Below, piece by piece: positions 48,807 to 57,414 of a stretch of 64,000 nt of DNA; position 1 is the first letter of the stretch; every line of letters starts with the position of its first letter. Source of the stretch: Longimicrobiaceae bacterium (lineage in GTDB: Bacteria > Gemmatimonadota > Gemmatimonadetes > Longimicrobiales > Longimicrobiaceae); the NCBI GenBank assembly GCA_030447645.1, contig JAUJOM010000011.1, positions 13,465 to 77,464 on the forward strand, read 5' to 3'. The translations under genes were made by a program, and so were the position numbers. The notes under the pieces were generated by a model. It ran no database searches. It was not told where the DNA came from and saw nothing but the letters and a program-made list of their open reading frames with translations.

Positions 48807-49562
48807 TTACCCGGTCGGGATGTCTCCTGGCAATTCGGGTGCGGCCGCAAGCGCGGCAAGCTGCTCTCCCACCTCCCCGGGCGAGCGCAGGTAAGCATTC
48901 GCGGCGGAAGCGAGCACCGGGGGATCCGCGACCAGAATTCCCTCTCCTGCTCCGCCGTGCACGTCGCGGATCGCAACAAACGCGTCCTCGTCCGTGCTGT
49001 CGTCGCCGAAGTACAGCACCGGCGTGTCGGTCGGTGGGCGGAGCTGTTCGAGCAGAAAGAGGACGGCACGTCCCTTGTGCCAGTCGGCCTTTGGCCGCAC
49101 CTCAAGGACCTTTTTGCTGTGGGTAAGGCGCAACCCCGGAATCGACGAAACTCGCGCCAGAACTGCCGCGGTGAGCGCGGGCACATCCTCGTCTGCAAGC
49201 TCCCGGTAATGGAGGCCGAGCGTCAAACCTTTGTCCTCCAGCCAGGCACCCGGCAAACCGGGAGTAGCGGCTGCGCCTCGCGCACGGCCTGCGCGAGCCG
49301 CGGGCGCAGCGGCTGCCTCGGTGTGCAGCCGGGAGATGCCGGGACCTTCGATCTCCATGCCGTGGTTGCCCGCGTAGGTGATCCCCGTGATCCCGATCCG
49401 GCCGCGAACGTCGGACAGCGCCCGGCCGCTGAGCACCGCCAGGTGCACGTCGCCGCGGGCCCGGAGCTGCTCGAGTGCCCGTCTTGAAGCCACGGGGAGC
49501 TCCGCCTGCTCCGGCAGCGGGGCGATGGGCGCAAGTGTGCCGTCGAAGTCGAGCAGCAGCAC
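48807..49562 (-). CDS. otsB: Trehalose-6-phosphate phosphatase
   Basis: About 251 residues. HAD motif I is [20 protein letters not shown], motif [18 protein letters not shown], cap region [11 protein letters not shown], and motif III/IV are [20 protein letters not shown] and [17 protein letters not shown]. The start is a GTG at 49562; the frame is open upstream ([11 protein letters not shown]) to a stop at 49673 without a usual start codon, so the N-terminus may be longer or an indel may lie there. No otsA is adjacent. It ends 7 nt before hisZ. Confidence 0.87.
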   Translation of the reverse strand: MLLLDFDGTLAPIAPLPEQAELPVASRRALEQLRARGDVHLAVLSGRALSDVRGRIGITGITYAGNHGMEIEGPGISRLHTEAAAAPAARAGRARGAAATPGLPGAWLEDKGLTLGLHYRELADEDVPALTAAVLARVSSIPGLRLTHSKKVLEVRPKADWHKGRAVLFLLEQLRPPTDTPVLYFGDDSTDEDAFVAIRDVHGGAGEGILVADPPVLASAANAYLRSPGEVGEQLAALAAAPELPGDIPTG

Positions 49563-49691
49563 CAGGCGCCCCGCCCGCCTCCATGCCTCCAGCCATGCGA
49601 AAGTCTTTCCGCGGCGTGCACCAGGCGTTGACCTGCTTGCGGCTCCGCGGGTACATTCGCCGCCGTTGTTTCACCCTTGCCAGCTATTGCC

Positions 49692-50344
49692 ATGTCGTGG
49701 ATGGAGCACGTGAAGTTCGACGAGCGCGGGCTCGTCCCCGTTGTCGCGCAGGAGGCCGATACGGGGGAGGTGTTGATGCTTGCGTACGCGGACCGGGACG
49801 CGCTCGCCCGCACCGCGGCCAGCGGGGTGGCGCATTACTTCAGCCGCTCGCGCGAGAGCCTTGGCGAAAAGGGGCCACCAGCGGAAACGTGCAGAGCGTC
49901 GTCGACATTCGTCTCGACTGCGACGGGGATGCGGTGCTTTACCGCGTCCAGCAGAGCGGTCCCGCGTGCCACACCGGCGCACGCTCCTGCTTCGCGGAAA
50001 GATTGGAAGACCAGACATGGGGCGCCGCGCCAGACCCGCGCCACGTTCTCACCCGGATCGAGCAGGTGGTACGCGAGCGCGACGAGCAGCGCCCGGCAGG
50101 TGCATACAGCACGTACCTGTTCGACCGGGGTATCGACAAAATTCTGAAAAAGGTAGGGGAAGAAACCACGGAGGTGGTGATCGCCGCCAAGAATGCCGAC
50201 GCCGCTGAACTGCGCGCCGAGACCGCGGACCTGCTTTATCACCTTCTGGTGCTGCTGCGCGCCCGACGGCTGCCGCTGAGCGAGGTCTGGAATGAGTTGA
50301 GTGCCCGGTTCAGCGGCCGCGAGGAAAGGCCGCATCCAGGATAA
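49692..50344 (+). CDS. hisIE: Bifunctional phosphoribosyl-AMP cyclohydrolase / phosphoribosyl-ATP pyrophosphatase (one frameshift)
   Basis: HisI part: [50 protein letters not shown] after restoring one T at 49861-49862, then [20 protein letters not shown] (zinc ligands in D-x-D-x-D) and [12 protein letters not shown]. HisE part from about residue 125: [54 protein letters not shown]. Steps 2 and 3 of histidine synthesis. It is divergent from otsB, and its last 35 nt overlap the convergent gene. Confidence 0.93.
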
Positions 50345-50796
50345 GCTCTTCCTCGCCGGGATCGCGCCATCCGCCCTCATCCGGCTCCCCCAGCTGATCG
50401 AGTCCGCCTCAACCCAGTACGGCTGCATCCAGAAAAGCCGCGTCCCTGCCCGGTCGCGAGCTTCCGCGATCAGCACCGGGCGCGGCCCCTCGGCCGTCGC
50501 CATCACGATGTCCATCCCGAGAAGCAGGCACTGCGGGGATTGTCGTGCGTAGCTCGCGATGGCGCCGGCGAGAAGCGTAGGCGAAGCGCCGCCCGCGCCC
50601 TCGGGAATGGGAATGTTGAGGGTCGGTACTCGGGAGTCGCGTGGCCGGTGCGCTCGTGAACGCTGCGGATGCGTGGCGGGGTGTCCAGGCCGTCCATCGC
50701 CGCCCGCTCCATATCCTCGCGCATCTCCTCCAGAAAACGGACCGCCTGGTGCAGAGTACGTTCCACCTGAGCGACCCTGCTGCGAACGGCCGGCAT
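50310..50796 (-). CDS. Hypothetical protein (frameshifted)
   Basis: About 160 residues in two registers. The N-terminal half is helical: [40 protein letters not shown]. After a shift near 50625 the C-terminal half is beta-rich: [71 protein letters not shown], ending AFPRGR at 50310. I do not recognise the family. It follows the HNH gene on the same strand and overlaps hisIE by 35 nt at the 3' end. Confidence 0.5.
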
Positions 50797-50843
50797 CAGC
50801 GACACGCTGCGCAATGGGCCATGGTCGTTCTCCTTTGCGGGGG

Positions 50844-51154
50844 TTAACGCGCAGCTTCTTCGACCGCGCGACGTAGCCGAGACCACACTCCGGTCGCCAG
50901 TCGCAGAAGTTGGCCCGATCTTCCGGGTTCTCCGCCAGGAAAGCCCAGGCGGGTGCGCCACCCTTGCGAGTGTTGCAGCCGCGGCAGGCGGTGACCAGGT
51001 TCCCGTCGGAATTGTCGCCGCCACGCACCCGTGGCTCCACGTGGTCCAGGGTCAGCTGTTCCGCCGGAAACACGTTGCCGCAATAAACGCAACGCATGCC
51101 GTCGCGGCGGAAGAGGCGTTCCCGAAGCTCGGCGCTCACCGGGCGCGACCGCAT
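50844..51154 (-). CDS. HNH endonuclease-domain protein (one frameshift)
   Basis: About 103 residues: [40 protein letters not shown] (CxxC and the first His of HNH), RVRGGDNSDGNLVTACRGCN (N and CxxCN) and TRKGGAPAWAFLAENPEDRA. One base missing near 50909 joins NF to RLATGVWSRLRRAVEEAAR and the TAA at 50844. Small free-standing HNH proteins of this type are widespread and probably nick or cleave DNA; no mobile-element context is seen. It starts inside the end of ilvA. Confidence 0.82.
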
Positions 51155-52341
51155 AACCCTGGTCGGCGAACGCGGCGATCAATTCCTCCACATGCTCCTG
51201 CCCTCGCGTTTCCAGCGTCAACGCGACTTCGGCCTCGGTGACCCACAGACCCCTCGTGCCGCGCCGGTGGTCCAGCGACAGGACGTTCGCCCCGCGTTCA
51301 GCCAGCAGCGCGGTGATTCCCGCCAGGGCGCCCGGCCGGTCCTGCACCCTTACCCGCAGGTGGGCCAGGCGCCCGTCCCGGATCAAGCCGCGGTCGATGA
51401 TGCGGGAAAGCAGGTTCACGTCGATGTTTCCGCCGGACAGGACCATCACCACGTGCTTGCCCGCGAGCTCGCCCACCAGGCTACAGCGCACTGCCGCGAG
51501 GGTCGTGGCACAGGCAGCTTCCGCAACGGTCTTTTCGCGCTCCAGCAGCAGGAGCACCGCAGCAGCGATGTCTTCTTCGCTCACCGCCACGAGGTCATCC
51601 ACGTACCGCTCGATCATCGCGAAGGTCGAGTCGGCGATCCGCCGCACCGCAATGCCGTCTGCGATGGTGTCCGCCGGGCCGAGGGTGACCACCCGACCGG
51701 CCTCCCGGGAGCGGAGCGCCGCAGGGAGCGCCGCTGCTTCGGTCCCGACGATTCGGACGGATGGCTTCAGCGCCTTTATCGCAGCGGCGATCCCGGAGAT
51801 CACCCCCCGCCGCCCACCGAGCACACCAGCACGTCCATCTCCGGGCATTGCTCCAGCAGCTCAAGGCCGATGGTGCCCTGGCCCGCGATCACCTCCGGAT
51901 CGTCAAAGGGATGAATAAGCGTGGCACCGCTTTCGCCCTGCCGGCGCAGCGCTTCTTCCATGGCCTCGTCGTAGCTGCCGCCGTGCAGCACTACGGTCGC
52001 ACCATACCGGCGCGTGTTGGCGACCTTGATCAGTGGGCTCCGCTCCGGCATCACGATCGTGGCAGGAATACCGAGGCGAGCGGCGTGGAACGCTACTCCC
52101 TGCGCGTGGTTGCCGGCGCTCGCCGCAATCACCCCGCGCTCGCGCTCCTCCGGACTCAAACTCAGCATCCGGTTCAGCGCGCCGCGCTCCTTGAAGGAGC
52201 CCGTCCGCTGAAGTTTTCGAACTTGAACCAGGCGTGTCCCCCGAATTCCTCTCCGAACCCTTCCGAGGGAGTGCAGGGTGTGAGCACCACCTGCCCCGCG
52301 ATACGTTCCCGCGCCTGTCGGATATCCGCTAGTTGGATCAT
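51136..52341 (-). CDS. ilvA: Threonine ammonia-lyase with C-terminal ACT domain (frameshifted)
   Basis: PLP enzyme making 2-oxobutyrate. [20 protein letters not shown] starts; a lost T near 52215 joins AWFKFENF to [15 protein letters not shown] (PLP lysine in SFKERG). [20 protein letters not shown] is the substrate loop. A lost base in the C run at 51803-51808 joins [10 protein letters not shown] to [15 protein letters not shown] (tetraglycine phosphate loop). The C-terminal ACT domain has [20 protein letters not shown]. The ACT domain suggests regulation by an amino acid. The stop is probably at 51136 after one more indel. Confidence 0.9.
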
Positions 52342-52407
52342 AGGCTTTCCCGTGGCTTTCCCGGATTGCCGGGCTGGACAGAATGTTGTAAGCTCCCGGC
52401 GCGCGTC

Positions 52408-52974
52408 ATGCAAGCATCGCTTCACCCCGAACTCGACGCGCTGCGGCGCCAGCTGCCGCTCCGTGCGCCTGGCGGCGCGCACGCTGCGGTTGCCCTCGCC
52501 CTTCGCCGCGAGAAGACCAGATCGAAGTGCTGCTCATTCTGCGCGCGGAGCGCTCGGGCGATCCCTGGTCCGGGCACGTAGCGCTGCCGGGTGGGAGGCG
52601 TGAGGCCGACGACGCGGACGACCTGGCTACAGCCGTGCGGGAAACGCGCGAGGAGGTAGGAATCGACCTTGGCGCCCGCGGCGTGCTGCTGGGCGGGCTC
52701 CAGCCTGTGGAGCCCGATCCGATGCGAGCGGGATGCTGGTGGCTCCCTGGGTATTCGCGGTGCCGGAAGGTACGCTCGCGACACCCAATCTGGAGGTGCA
52801 GGCCGCAACCTGGATTTCCCTGGCGCTGGCGGAGCCCGATTCCGCTGCCGAGCACCCGTACGAGCTGCCGAACGGCTCGCACCTGGTGTTTCCAGCGTTT
52901 CGGGTGAACGGCCTCACCATTTGGGGATGACATACCGCATCCTCCTGGAGCTTCTCGCATACAAGATTACCTGA
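52408..52974 (+). CDS. NUDIX hydrolase, CoA pyrophosphatase-like (frameshifted)
   Basis: MQASLHPELDALRRQLPLRA leads, after a shift near 52515, to EVLLILRAERSGDPWSGHVA, LPGGRREADDADDLATAVRE and TREEVGIDL (NUDIX box with REtrEEvG), then FAVPEGTLATPNLEVQA and NGSHLVFPAFRVNGLTIWG. One G missing in the run at 52923-52926 allows the frame to continue as MTYRILLELLAYKIT. The spacing LPGG-x20-REtxEEvG and SGHVALPGG match CoA/nucleoside diphosphate hydrolases (YeaB/NudL). Confidence 0.82.
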
Positions 52975-52976
52975 CC

Positions 52977-53194
52977 GTGGCGCACGAAAACTTCACCCTG
53001 CGTTTGCCTCCCCGCCAGGCGGAGGCGCTCCGCGCCTGGCGGACCTTGAAGAGCTGCCACCGGAGGTGTATGCGGCGGAGGTCCTGGCCAAGCACCTGTA
53101 TCACAGCTACACACCCGAAATGGCCCGTCGCGCACAGGCACAACGTCCGAACCCTGACTTGCTAGCATGCGGAACACCTCCTTTGAGTTCCTGA
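52977..53194 (+). CDS. Small hypothetical protein (one frameshift)
   Basis: About 72 residues: AHENFTLRLPPRQAEALRA, then after restoring one base near 53035 LADLEELPPEVYAAEVLAKH, LYHSYTPEMARRAQAQRP. Helical and acidic in the middle. The GTG start lies 2 nt after the NUDIX stop. The stop at 53192 would overlap the M42 peptidase start by 28 nt; an alternative TAG at 53163 would need another indel. No family recognised. Confidence 0.45.
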
Positions 53195-54243
53195 AACGAC
53201 TGCTGGACGCCCCTGGCCCGTCGGGCTTCGAGACGGTCCCGGTCCGCCTGTGGCGCGCGGAGGCGGAAGAGTTTGTGCAAGGTACTTATGTGGATGTGCT
53301 GGGCAACGCGATAGCCACGCTCAACTCGGGGGGCTCGCCGCGTCTCATGCTTGCGGGTCATGTGGACGAGATCGGCCTCATGGTCACCCACATCGATGAC
53401 GACGGACTGCTGTACCTGGACGGCATCGGCGGATGGGACCCGCAGGTGCTCGTCGGGCAGCGCATCCGCGTACTGGGACGCGCCGGTGAGGTAATGGGAG
53501 TCATTGGCAAGAAGCCGATCCACCTGATCAAGCCGGATGAACGGGAAAAAGCCTCCAAGCTGACGGACCTGTGGATCGACGTCGGAGCCGAAAACCGGGA
53601 AGCAGCCAGAGGCTTGGGACTACGGGTGGGCGACCCGGCGGTAATCGACGCGCGGCTGGTGGAACTGGGCGGTCGACGCATCGCTTCGCGCTCCATTGAT
53701 AACCGGATCGGCGCCTGGGTCGTGCTCGAAGCACTGCGCATGCTCGCGGAAGCAGGCGACGCGCTCGCGGCGCAGGTGAGCGCCGTGGCGACGACACAGG
53801 AAGAAATCGGCTACCAGGGCGGCGGAGCGCGAACCAGCGCCTTCGCACTCGAGCCCGATGTCGCCATTGTGGTGGACGTGACGTTCGCCACCGACGTTCC
53901 GGGGATCGAAAAAAAACAGCTGGGCGAGCACAAGCTTGGCGGCGGTCCGGTGCTCGGGCGCGGTTCGGCCAGCCACCCGGGCGTCTTCGAGCGCCTGGCG
54001 GAAACCGCAGAGGCCGAGGGCATTCCGTACACGATCGAGGCGCGCCCAAAGCAAACCTCCACCGATGCGGACGCGATTCACGTGGTGCGCAGCGGCGTGG
54101 CGACGGCGAATATTTCGGTCCCCAATCGCTACATGCACTCGCCCAACGAGGTTGTTTCGCTGGATGATCTGGACGCTACGGTGCAATTGATCGCCGCGTT
54201 CTGCAGGGGCCTGTCGCCCGATGTGGACTTCACCCGCGGCTAG
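53167..54243 (+). CDS. M42-family metallo-aminopeptidase
   Basis: Intact, 358 residues. Metal ligands and catalytic residues: LMLAGHVDEIGLMVTHIDDD (H, D), SRSIDNRIGAWVVLEALRML (bridging D), VATTQEEIGYQGGGARTSAF (catalytic EE), VDVTFATDVPGIEKK (D) and SVPNRYMHSPNEVVSLDDLD (H). The inserted domain (residues about 70-165) includes KKPIHLIKPDEREKASKL, typical of tetrahedral aminopeptidases. Cytosolic peptide degradation. Confidence 0.93.
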   Translation: MRNTSFEFLKRLLDAPGPSGFETVPVRLWRAEAEEFVQGTYVDVLGNAIATLNSGGSPRLMLAGHVDEIGLMVTHIDDDGLLYLDGIGGWDPQVLVGQRIRVLGRAGEVMGVIGKKPIHLIKPDEREKASKLTDLWIDVGAENREAARGLGLRVGDPAVIDARLVELGGRRIASRSIDNRIGAWVVLEALRMLAEAGDALAAQVSAVATTQEEIGYQGGGARTSAFALEPDVAIVVDVTFATDVPGIEKKQLGEHKLGGGPVLGRGSASHPGVFERLAETAEAEGIPYTIEARPKQTSTDADAIHVVRSGVATANISVPNRYMHSPNEVVSLDDLDATVQLIAAFCRGLSPDVDFTRG

Positions 54244-54247
54244 CGAC

Positions 54248-54718
54248 ATGTACACCGTGGACGAGATTCACATGCACGCTTCGGTGGACGCATGCTTCCA
54301 GGCGGGTGCGGACGTGGAGCGCTGGCCCGAGCGCCTTCCCCACTACCGCTGGGTACGCTTTCAACGCAAGGAAGGTTTCGGCACCGGGCGCGTGGAAATG
54401 GCCGCACGGCGCTCCTTCGGCCCCCTCTCCTACCCGGTGTGGTGGGTGTCCGAGATGCACCTGGCCCGGGAGCGCCCGGCCGTGCACTACCGTCACGTGG
54501 CCGGAATCACCACCGGCATGGACGTGATCTGGACGTTCGAGCCCGCGGGAGACGGCACTCTTGTCCGCATCGTGCACGACTGGAATACCGGACCTGCATG
54601 GCCCCTCCCCCAGCCGGCGCGCCGTGCTATCGCGGGCGGGATCATCGGCCCCGTATTCATCCACCACGTCGCGTCCCGAACACTGGCGGGCATCCGCCGC
54701 CACGTCGAAGGCGGGTAG
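54248..54718 (+). CDS. SRPBCC/polyketide-cyclase-like protein
   Basis: 156 residues: MYTVDEIHMHASVDACFQAG, ADVERWPERLPHYRWVRFQR, YPVWWVSEMHLARERPAVHY and AGDGTLVRIVHDWNTGPAWP form the helix-grip fold typical of START-like coenzyme Q-binding or cyclase domains. It follows the M42 gene after 4 nt and precedes a ketosynthase by 37 nt, so a role with a lipid or polyketide-like product is conceivable. Confidence 0.8.
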   Translation: MYTVDEIHMHASVDACFQAGADVERWPERLPHYRWVRFQRKEGFGTGRVEMAARRSFGPLSYPVWWVSEMHLARERPAVHYRHVAGITTGMDVIWTFEPAGDGTLVRIVHDWNTGPAWPLPQPARRAIAGGIIGPVFIHHVASRTLAGIRRHVEGG

Positions 54719-54755
54719 CCCGGCTCTTCTGCGGGGAAGCGGTGTAGCAGCCTCC

Positions 54756-56000
54756 ATGAACGAATCTACACGCCGGGTGGCGATCACCGGGATCGGCTGT
54801 GTCACTCCGATCGGCACCGGGGTAGAAGGCCTTTGGGAAGGTCTCCAGCGCCGCGAGTCCGCCGTCAAGCGCATCGACCGTTTCGATCCGTCTCCGTTTC
54901 GCACCCATATCGGGGCGCAGGTGGACGATTTCGCACCGGAAGCCTACATGGACCGCAAGCGGGCCCGGCGGCTTGATCGGTTCGGGCACTTTTCCGTTGC
55001 GGCTGCGCGAATGGCTCTCGAGGACGCGGGAGTGGACCCTGCGGGAGAAGACCCGGACCGTGTCGGTGTGCAGATCGGCAGTGCGCTTGGCGGCATTGGC
55101 TACGCGGAGGGGCAGCTCGGCAACTTCATCCAGGGGGGAGTACGCGCTGTGGACCCGCTGCTCGCGCTCGCGGTGTTCGGCGGTTCAGCCTCCTGCAACG
55201 TGTCGATCGAGTTCGGCTTCACGGGGCCCAACTCGACCAACGGGATGAGCTGTGCGTCGGGAGCAATGGCGATTGGTGAGGGGTGGCGCCTCATCCGCAG
55301 CGGTGAAGCCGACGTGGTGGTCGCAGGTGGGGTCGAAGCCCCGCTGGCCCCGCTGTGTTTTGGTGCCTTCGCCATCATCCGGGCGATGTCGACGCGCAAC
55401 CATGATCCGGCACGGGCCTCCCGTCCGTTCGACGCGAACCGGGACGGCTTTGTGATGGGCGAAGGCTCGGCGATACTGCTTCTCGAAGAGATGGAACGGG
55501 CTCGCGCGCGGGGGGCGCGGATTTACGCGGAGCTTCGCGGCTACAGCACAACCACCGATGGTCACCACATGACGGCTCCGCGGCCCGACGGGGTCCAGGC
55601 TGCCCGTGCCATGCGCCAGGCGCTACGCGTGGCCGAGGTGGCACCGGACGAGGTGGACTACGTGAACGCCCACGGTTCGTCCACCCCGCTCAATGACAGC
55701 ACGGAGTCCCGCGTCATCCGGGCAGTGCTGGGCGACCACACACCGGAGGTGGTGGTCAGCGGCACCAAGGGGTATCACGCGCATTCCCTCGGAGCTACCG
55801 GTGCCATTGAGGCAGCTATCTCCGCCCTAGTCGTCCAGCGCGGCTGGATTCCCCCGACGCTGAATTTGGAAGAGCCAGCCGCGGAGTGCGACCTGAACCT
55901 CGCCGAAGGGGCGGGAGCAACCCGGACGGTTCGACGGGCGGTTTCGAACTCGTTCGGCTTCGGCGGTATCAACGCCGCCCTGGTGTTCGGGAATGCGTAA
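54756..56000 (+). CDS. fabF: Beta-ketoacyl-ACP synthase II-like enzyme
   Basis: Intact, 414 residues from MNESTRRVAITGIGCVTPIG. Catalytic cysteine in TNGMSCASGAMAIGEGWRLI, first histidine in DYVNAHGSSTPLNDSTESRV, second in VSGTKGYHAHSLGATGAIEA, gatekeeper loop NSFGFGGINAALVFGNA. The second motif reads HAHSLGATGA where the usual form is GHTLGAAGA, and SSTPLND where GTSTPLND is common, so it may be a paralogue rather than the main FabF. No acpP or fabG is adjacent. Confidence 0.85.
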   Translation: MNESTRRVAITGIGCVTPIGTGVEGLWEGLQRRESAVKRIDRFDPSPFRTHIGAQVDDFAPEAYMDRKRARRLDRFGHFSVAAARMALEDAGVDPAGEDPDRVGVQIGSALGGIGYAEGQLGNFIQGGVRAVDPLLALAVFGGSASCNVSIEFGFTGPNSTNGMSCASGAMAIGEGWRLIRSGEADVVVAGGVEAPLAPLCFGAFAIIRAMSTRNHDPARASRPFDANRDGFVMGEGSAILLLEEMERARARGARIYAELRGYSTTTDGHHMTAPRPDGVQAARAMRQALRVAEVAPDEVDYVNAHGSSTPLNDSTESRVIRAVLGDHTPEVVVSGTKGYHAHSLGATGAIEAAISALVVQRGWIPPTLNLEEPAAECDLNLAEGAGATRTVRRAVSNSFGFGGINAALVFGNA

Positions 56001-56013
56001 AACAGCATGACTG

Positions 56014-56042
56014 TTGACTTTCTGCCTGGTGGGGAGTACATT
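56014..56042 (+). promoter_or_regulatory. Promoter upstream of the sigma-factor gene
   Basis: TTGACT (56014-56019), 17-bp spacer, TACATT (56037-56042), 13 nt after the fabF-like stop. The predicted start point (about 56049-56051) coincides with the ATG of the leader ORF. Confidence 0.75.
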
Positions 56043-56050
56043 GCCCGGTT

Positions 56051-56185
56051 ATGACCGGCAGACTTGATACTCAGCTACCATTCTTTGCTGGACACAGTGA
56101 TCCTGAGAGCAGCGAGCCTCGTATACCCCCGGGGCTCGCTGCTCTTGTTTTTTCCGCTTCCCAACCACCGGAATCATGTTCCTGA
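56051..56185 (+). CDS. Leader ORF (44 aa) of the sigma-factor gene, apparently leaderless
   Basis: ATG at 56051 is 8 nt after the -10 element. The ORF (MTGRLDTQLPFFAGHSDPES, SEPRIPPGLAALVFSAS and a short end) runs through the terminator hairpin and stops at TGA 56183-56185, overlapping the sigma ATG at 56176. There is no ribosome-binding site, as expected of a leaderless message. It may be a regulatory leader peptide, or fortuitous within a small RNA. No runs of a particular codon are visible. Confidence 0.45.
   Translation: MTGRLDTQLPFFAGHSDPESSEPRIPPGLAALVFSASQPPESCS
56106..56153 (+). terminator. Intrinsic terminator between promoter and sigma gene (attenuator candidate)
   Basis: AGAGCAGCGAGCC (56106-56118) pairs perfectly over 13 bp with GGCTCGCTGCTCT (56133-56145), 14-nt loop, followed by TGTTTTTT (56146-56153). 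It is 23 nt before the sigma ATG and downstream of the only promoter visible in this gap. Confidence 0.85.
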
Positions 56186-57036
56186 GCTCCCGTGCCCTCG
56201 ACAGCTTTGACCAGTACCTCCACGACGTTGAAAAGTACCCGCTGATCGATGATCCCGCCGAGGAGCGTGCGCTCGCGCACCGGGCCCGAAGCGGGGACAA
56301 GCAGGCAGCGGAAAGGTTAGTCACGGCCAACCTGCGCTTCGTCATCTCCTACGTGAAGAAGTATCAGGGCCGCGGCCTGGGCCTGGGAGAGCTCGTGTGT
56401 ATCGGCAACGAAGGGCTTCTGAAGGCGGTAAAAAAGTTCGATCCGGACAAGGGCGTCAAGTTCATCTCCTACGCGGTGTGGTGGATTCGTCAGACGGTTC
56501 TCCAGGCGCTTGCGGAACAGACTCGATCAGTCCGCATCCCGCTCAATCAAAACTCCAATCTGGTGCGCCTGTCCCGCGTGGACACCGCGCTCACGCAGAG
56601 CTTCGGCCGTACACCGACCGACGAGGAAATCGCCGCGGAGATGGGCGAGCCCGTCGAAACCGTTCGTGCTCTGCGCCGCGTTGCCGCGAGCGAATTGTCG
56701 CTGGATGCGCCGCTGGATCGTGGTGACCGGGACAGCGCTTCCTTCGGTGAGCGCTTCGCCGGCTCCGAGGCCGAGCAGATCGAGGAGGAAGTGGAGGCGC
56801 AGGCACGGCGCGAGTTCCTGGAACGCATGTTCGACAAGTACCTGACCGAGCGTGAGCGCAAGATCCTCTATCTGTACTACGGCCTGGACGAGGGCGAAGA
56901 GCGCACGCTGGAAGAGATCGGCATGCTGCTCGGCGTCACCCGCGAGCGCATCCGCCAGATTCGCAATCGTGCCTTTGAAAAGCTGCGCGAAAGCGCTGAC
57001 GGTGCCGCACTGGAAGGCTTCTGGGCGGTTTCCTAA
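56176..57036 (+). CDS. RpoD-like sigma-70 factor without region 1.1
   Basis: Intact, 286 residues. Region 1.2: SRALDSFDQYLHDVEKYPLI; region 2: LVTANLRFVISYVKKYQGRG, LGELVCIGNEGLLKAVKKFD, GVKFISYAVWWIRQTVLQAL; region 3: NLVRLSRVDTALTQSFGRTP; region 4: LTERERKILYLYYGLDEGEE, RTLEEIGMLLGVTRERIRQI, with RNRAFEKLR. The size and order match the short housekeeping-type sigma of Bacteroidota and Gemmatimonadota. Whether it is the primary sigma or a group 2 paralogue cannot be decided. The preceding terminator suggests regulated read-through. A strong terminator follows 18 nt after the stop. Confidence 0.93.
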   Translation: MFLSSRALDSFDQYLHDVEKYPLIDDPAEERALAHRARSGDKQAAERLVTANLRFVISYVKKYQGRGLGLGELVCIGNEGLLKAVKKFDPDKGVKFISYAVWWIRQTVLQALAEQTRSVRIPLNQNSNLVRLSRVDTALTQSFGRTPTDEEIAAEMGEPVETVRALRRVAASELSLDAPLDRGDRDSASFGERFAGSEAEQIEEEVEAQARREFLERMFDKYLTERERKILYLYYGLDEGEERTLEEIGMLLGVTRERIRQIRNRAFEKLRESADGAALEGFWAVS

Positions 57037-57054
57037 ACTACGGCGCGGGTGACC

Positions 57055-57087
57055 AAAACGGCCCTCCCGCTCCGGGAGGGCCGTTTT
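57055..57087. terminator. Bidirectional intrinsic terminator after the sigma gene
   Basis: AAAACGGCCCTCCC (57055-57068) pairs over 14 bp with GGGAGGGCCGTTTT (57074-57087), 5-nt loop. The flanking A and T runs make it work in both directions. Confidence 0.9.
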
Positions 57088-57099
57088 GCGTTACTGGTA

Positions 57100-57410
57100 G
57101 GGCGTGCCGGGTGGGGTACCGGCTGATCAACCCGTGGCCGGCTCGGCCCGTCGGCAATCTCCGCCGCGAGTGTCTGCCCGGCAGCCGCGATGCGGCGCAG
57201 GGTTACGGCCGCCCGTGACCTCCTGCGGCTGGTTCCGCATTGCGCCGGGCGCGTGAAGATTCTGGTGCAGGTGCAGGAATACCACGGCAAGCGTGTCGGG
57301 CGAGCGATTGTGGTAGGTGAGCTGCGCCGTGCCATCCACACGCTAGCCACGCGCATCCAGCGTAGCGCGCAGCCGGTAGTGGGTCCATTGCTGCCAGCAC
57401 CGGGGCCCGG
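57100..57410 (-). pseudogene. Remnant of an M1-family aminopeptidase N-terminal domain
   Basis: On the minus strand, QWTHYRLRATLDARVAS followed by VDGTAQLTYHNRSPDTLAVV and FLHLHQNLHAPGAMRNQPQE resembles the start of the M1 N-terminal domain (sequence of the form G-A-x-x-x-Y-x-N-x-SPDTL-x-x-x-x-x-x-L-x-QN). After another shift, TLRRIAAAGQTLAAEIADG follows, then the similarity stops before the sigma terminator. There is no catalytic HExxH part anywhere nearby. About 100 codons remain, so even after indel repair this is a truncated fragment. Confidence 0.45.
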
Positions 57411-57414
57411 GCTC

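Noticed and set aside
50844-51154. HNH protein as sign of a mobile intron or prophage
   Set aside because: No intron, integrase or phage genes nearby; small HNH proteins are common in ordinary chromosomal settings.
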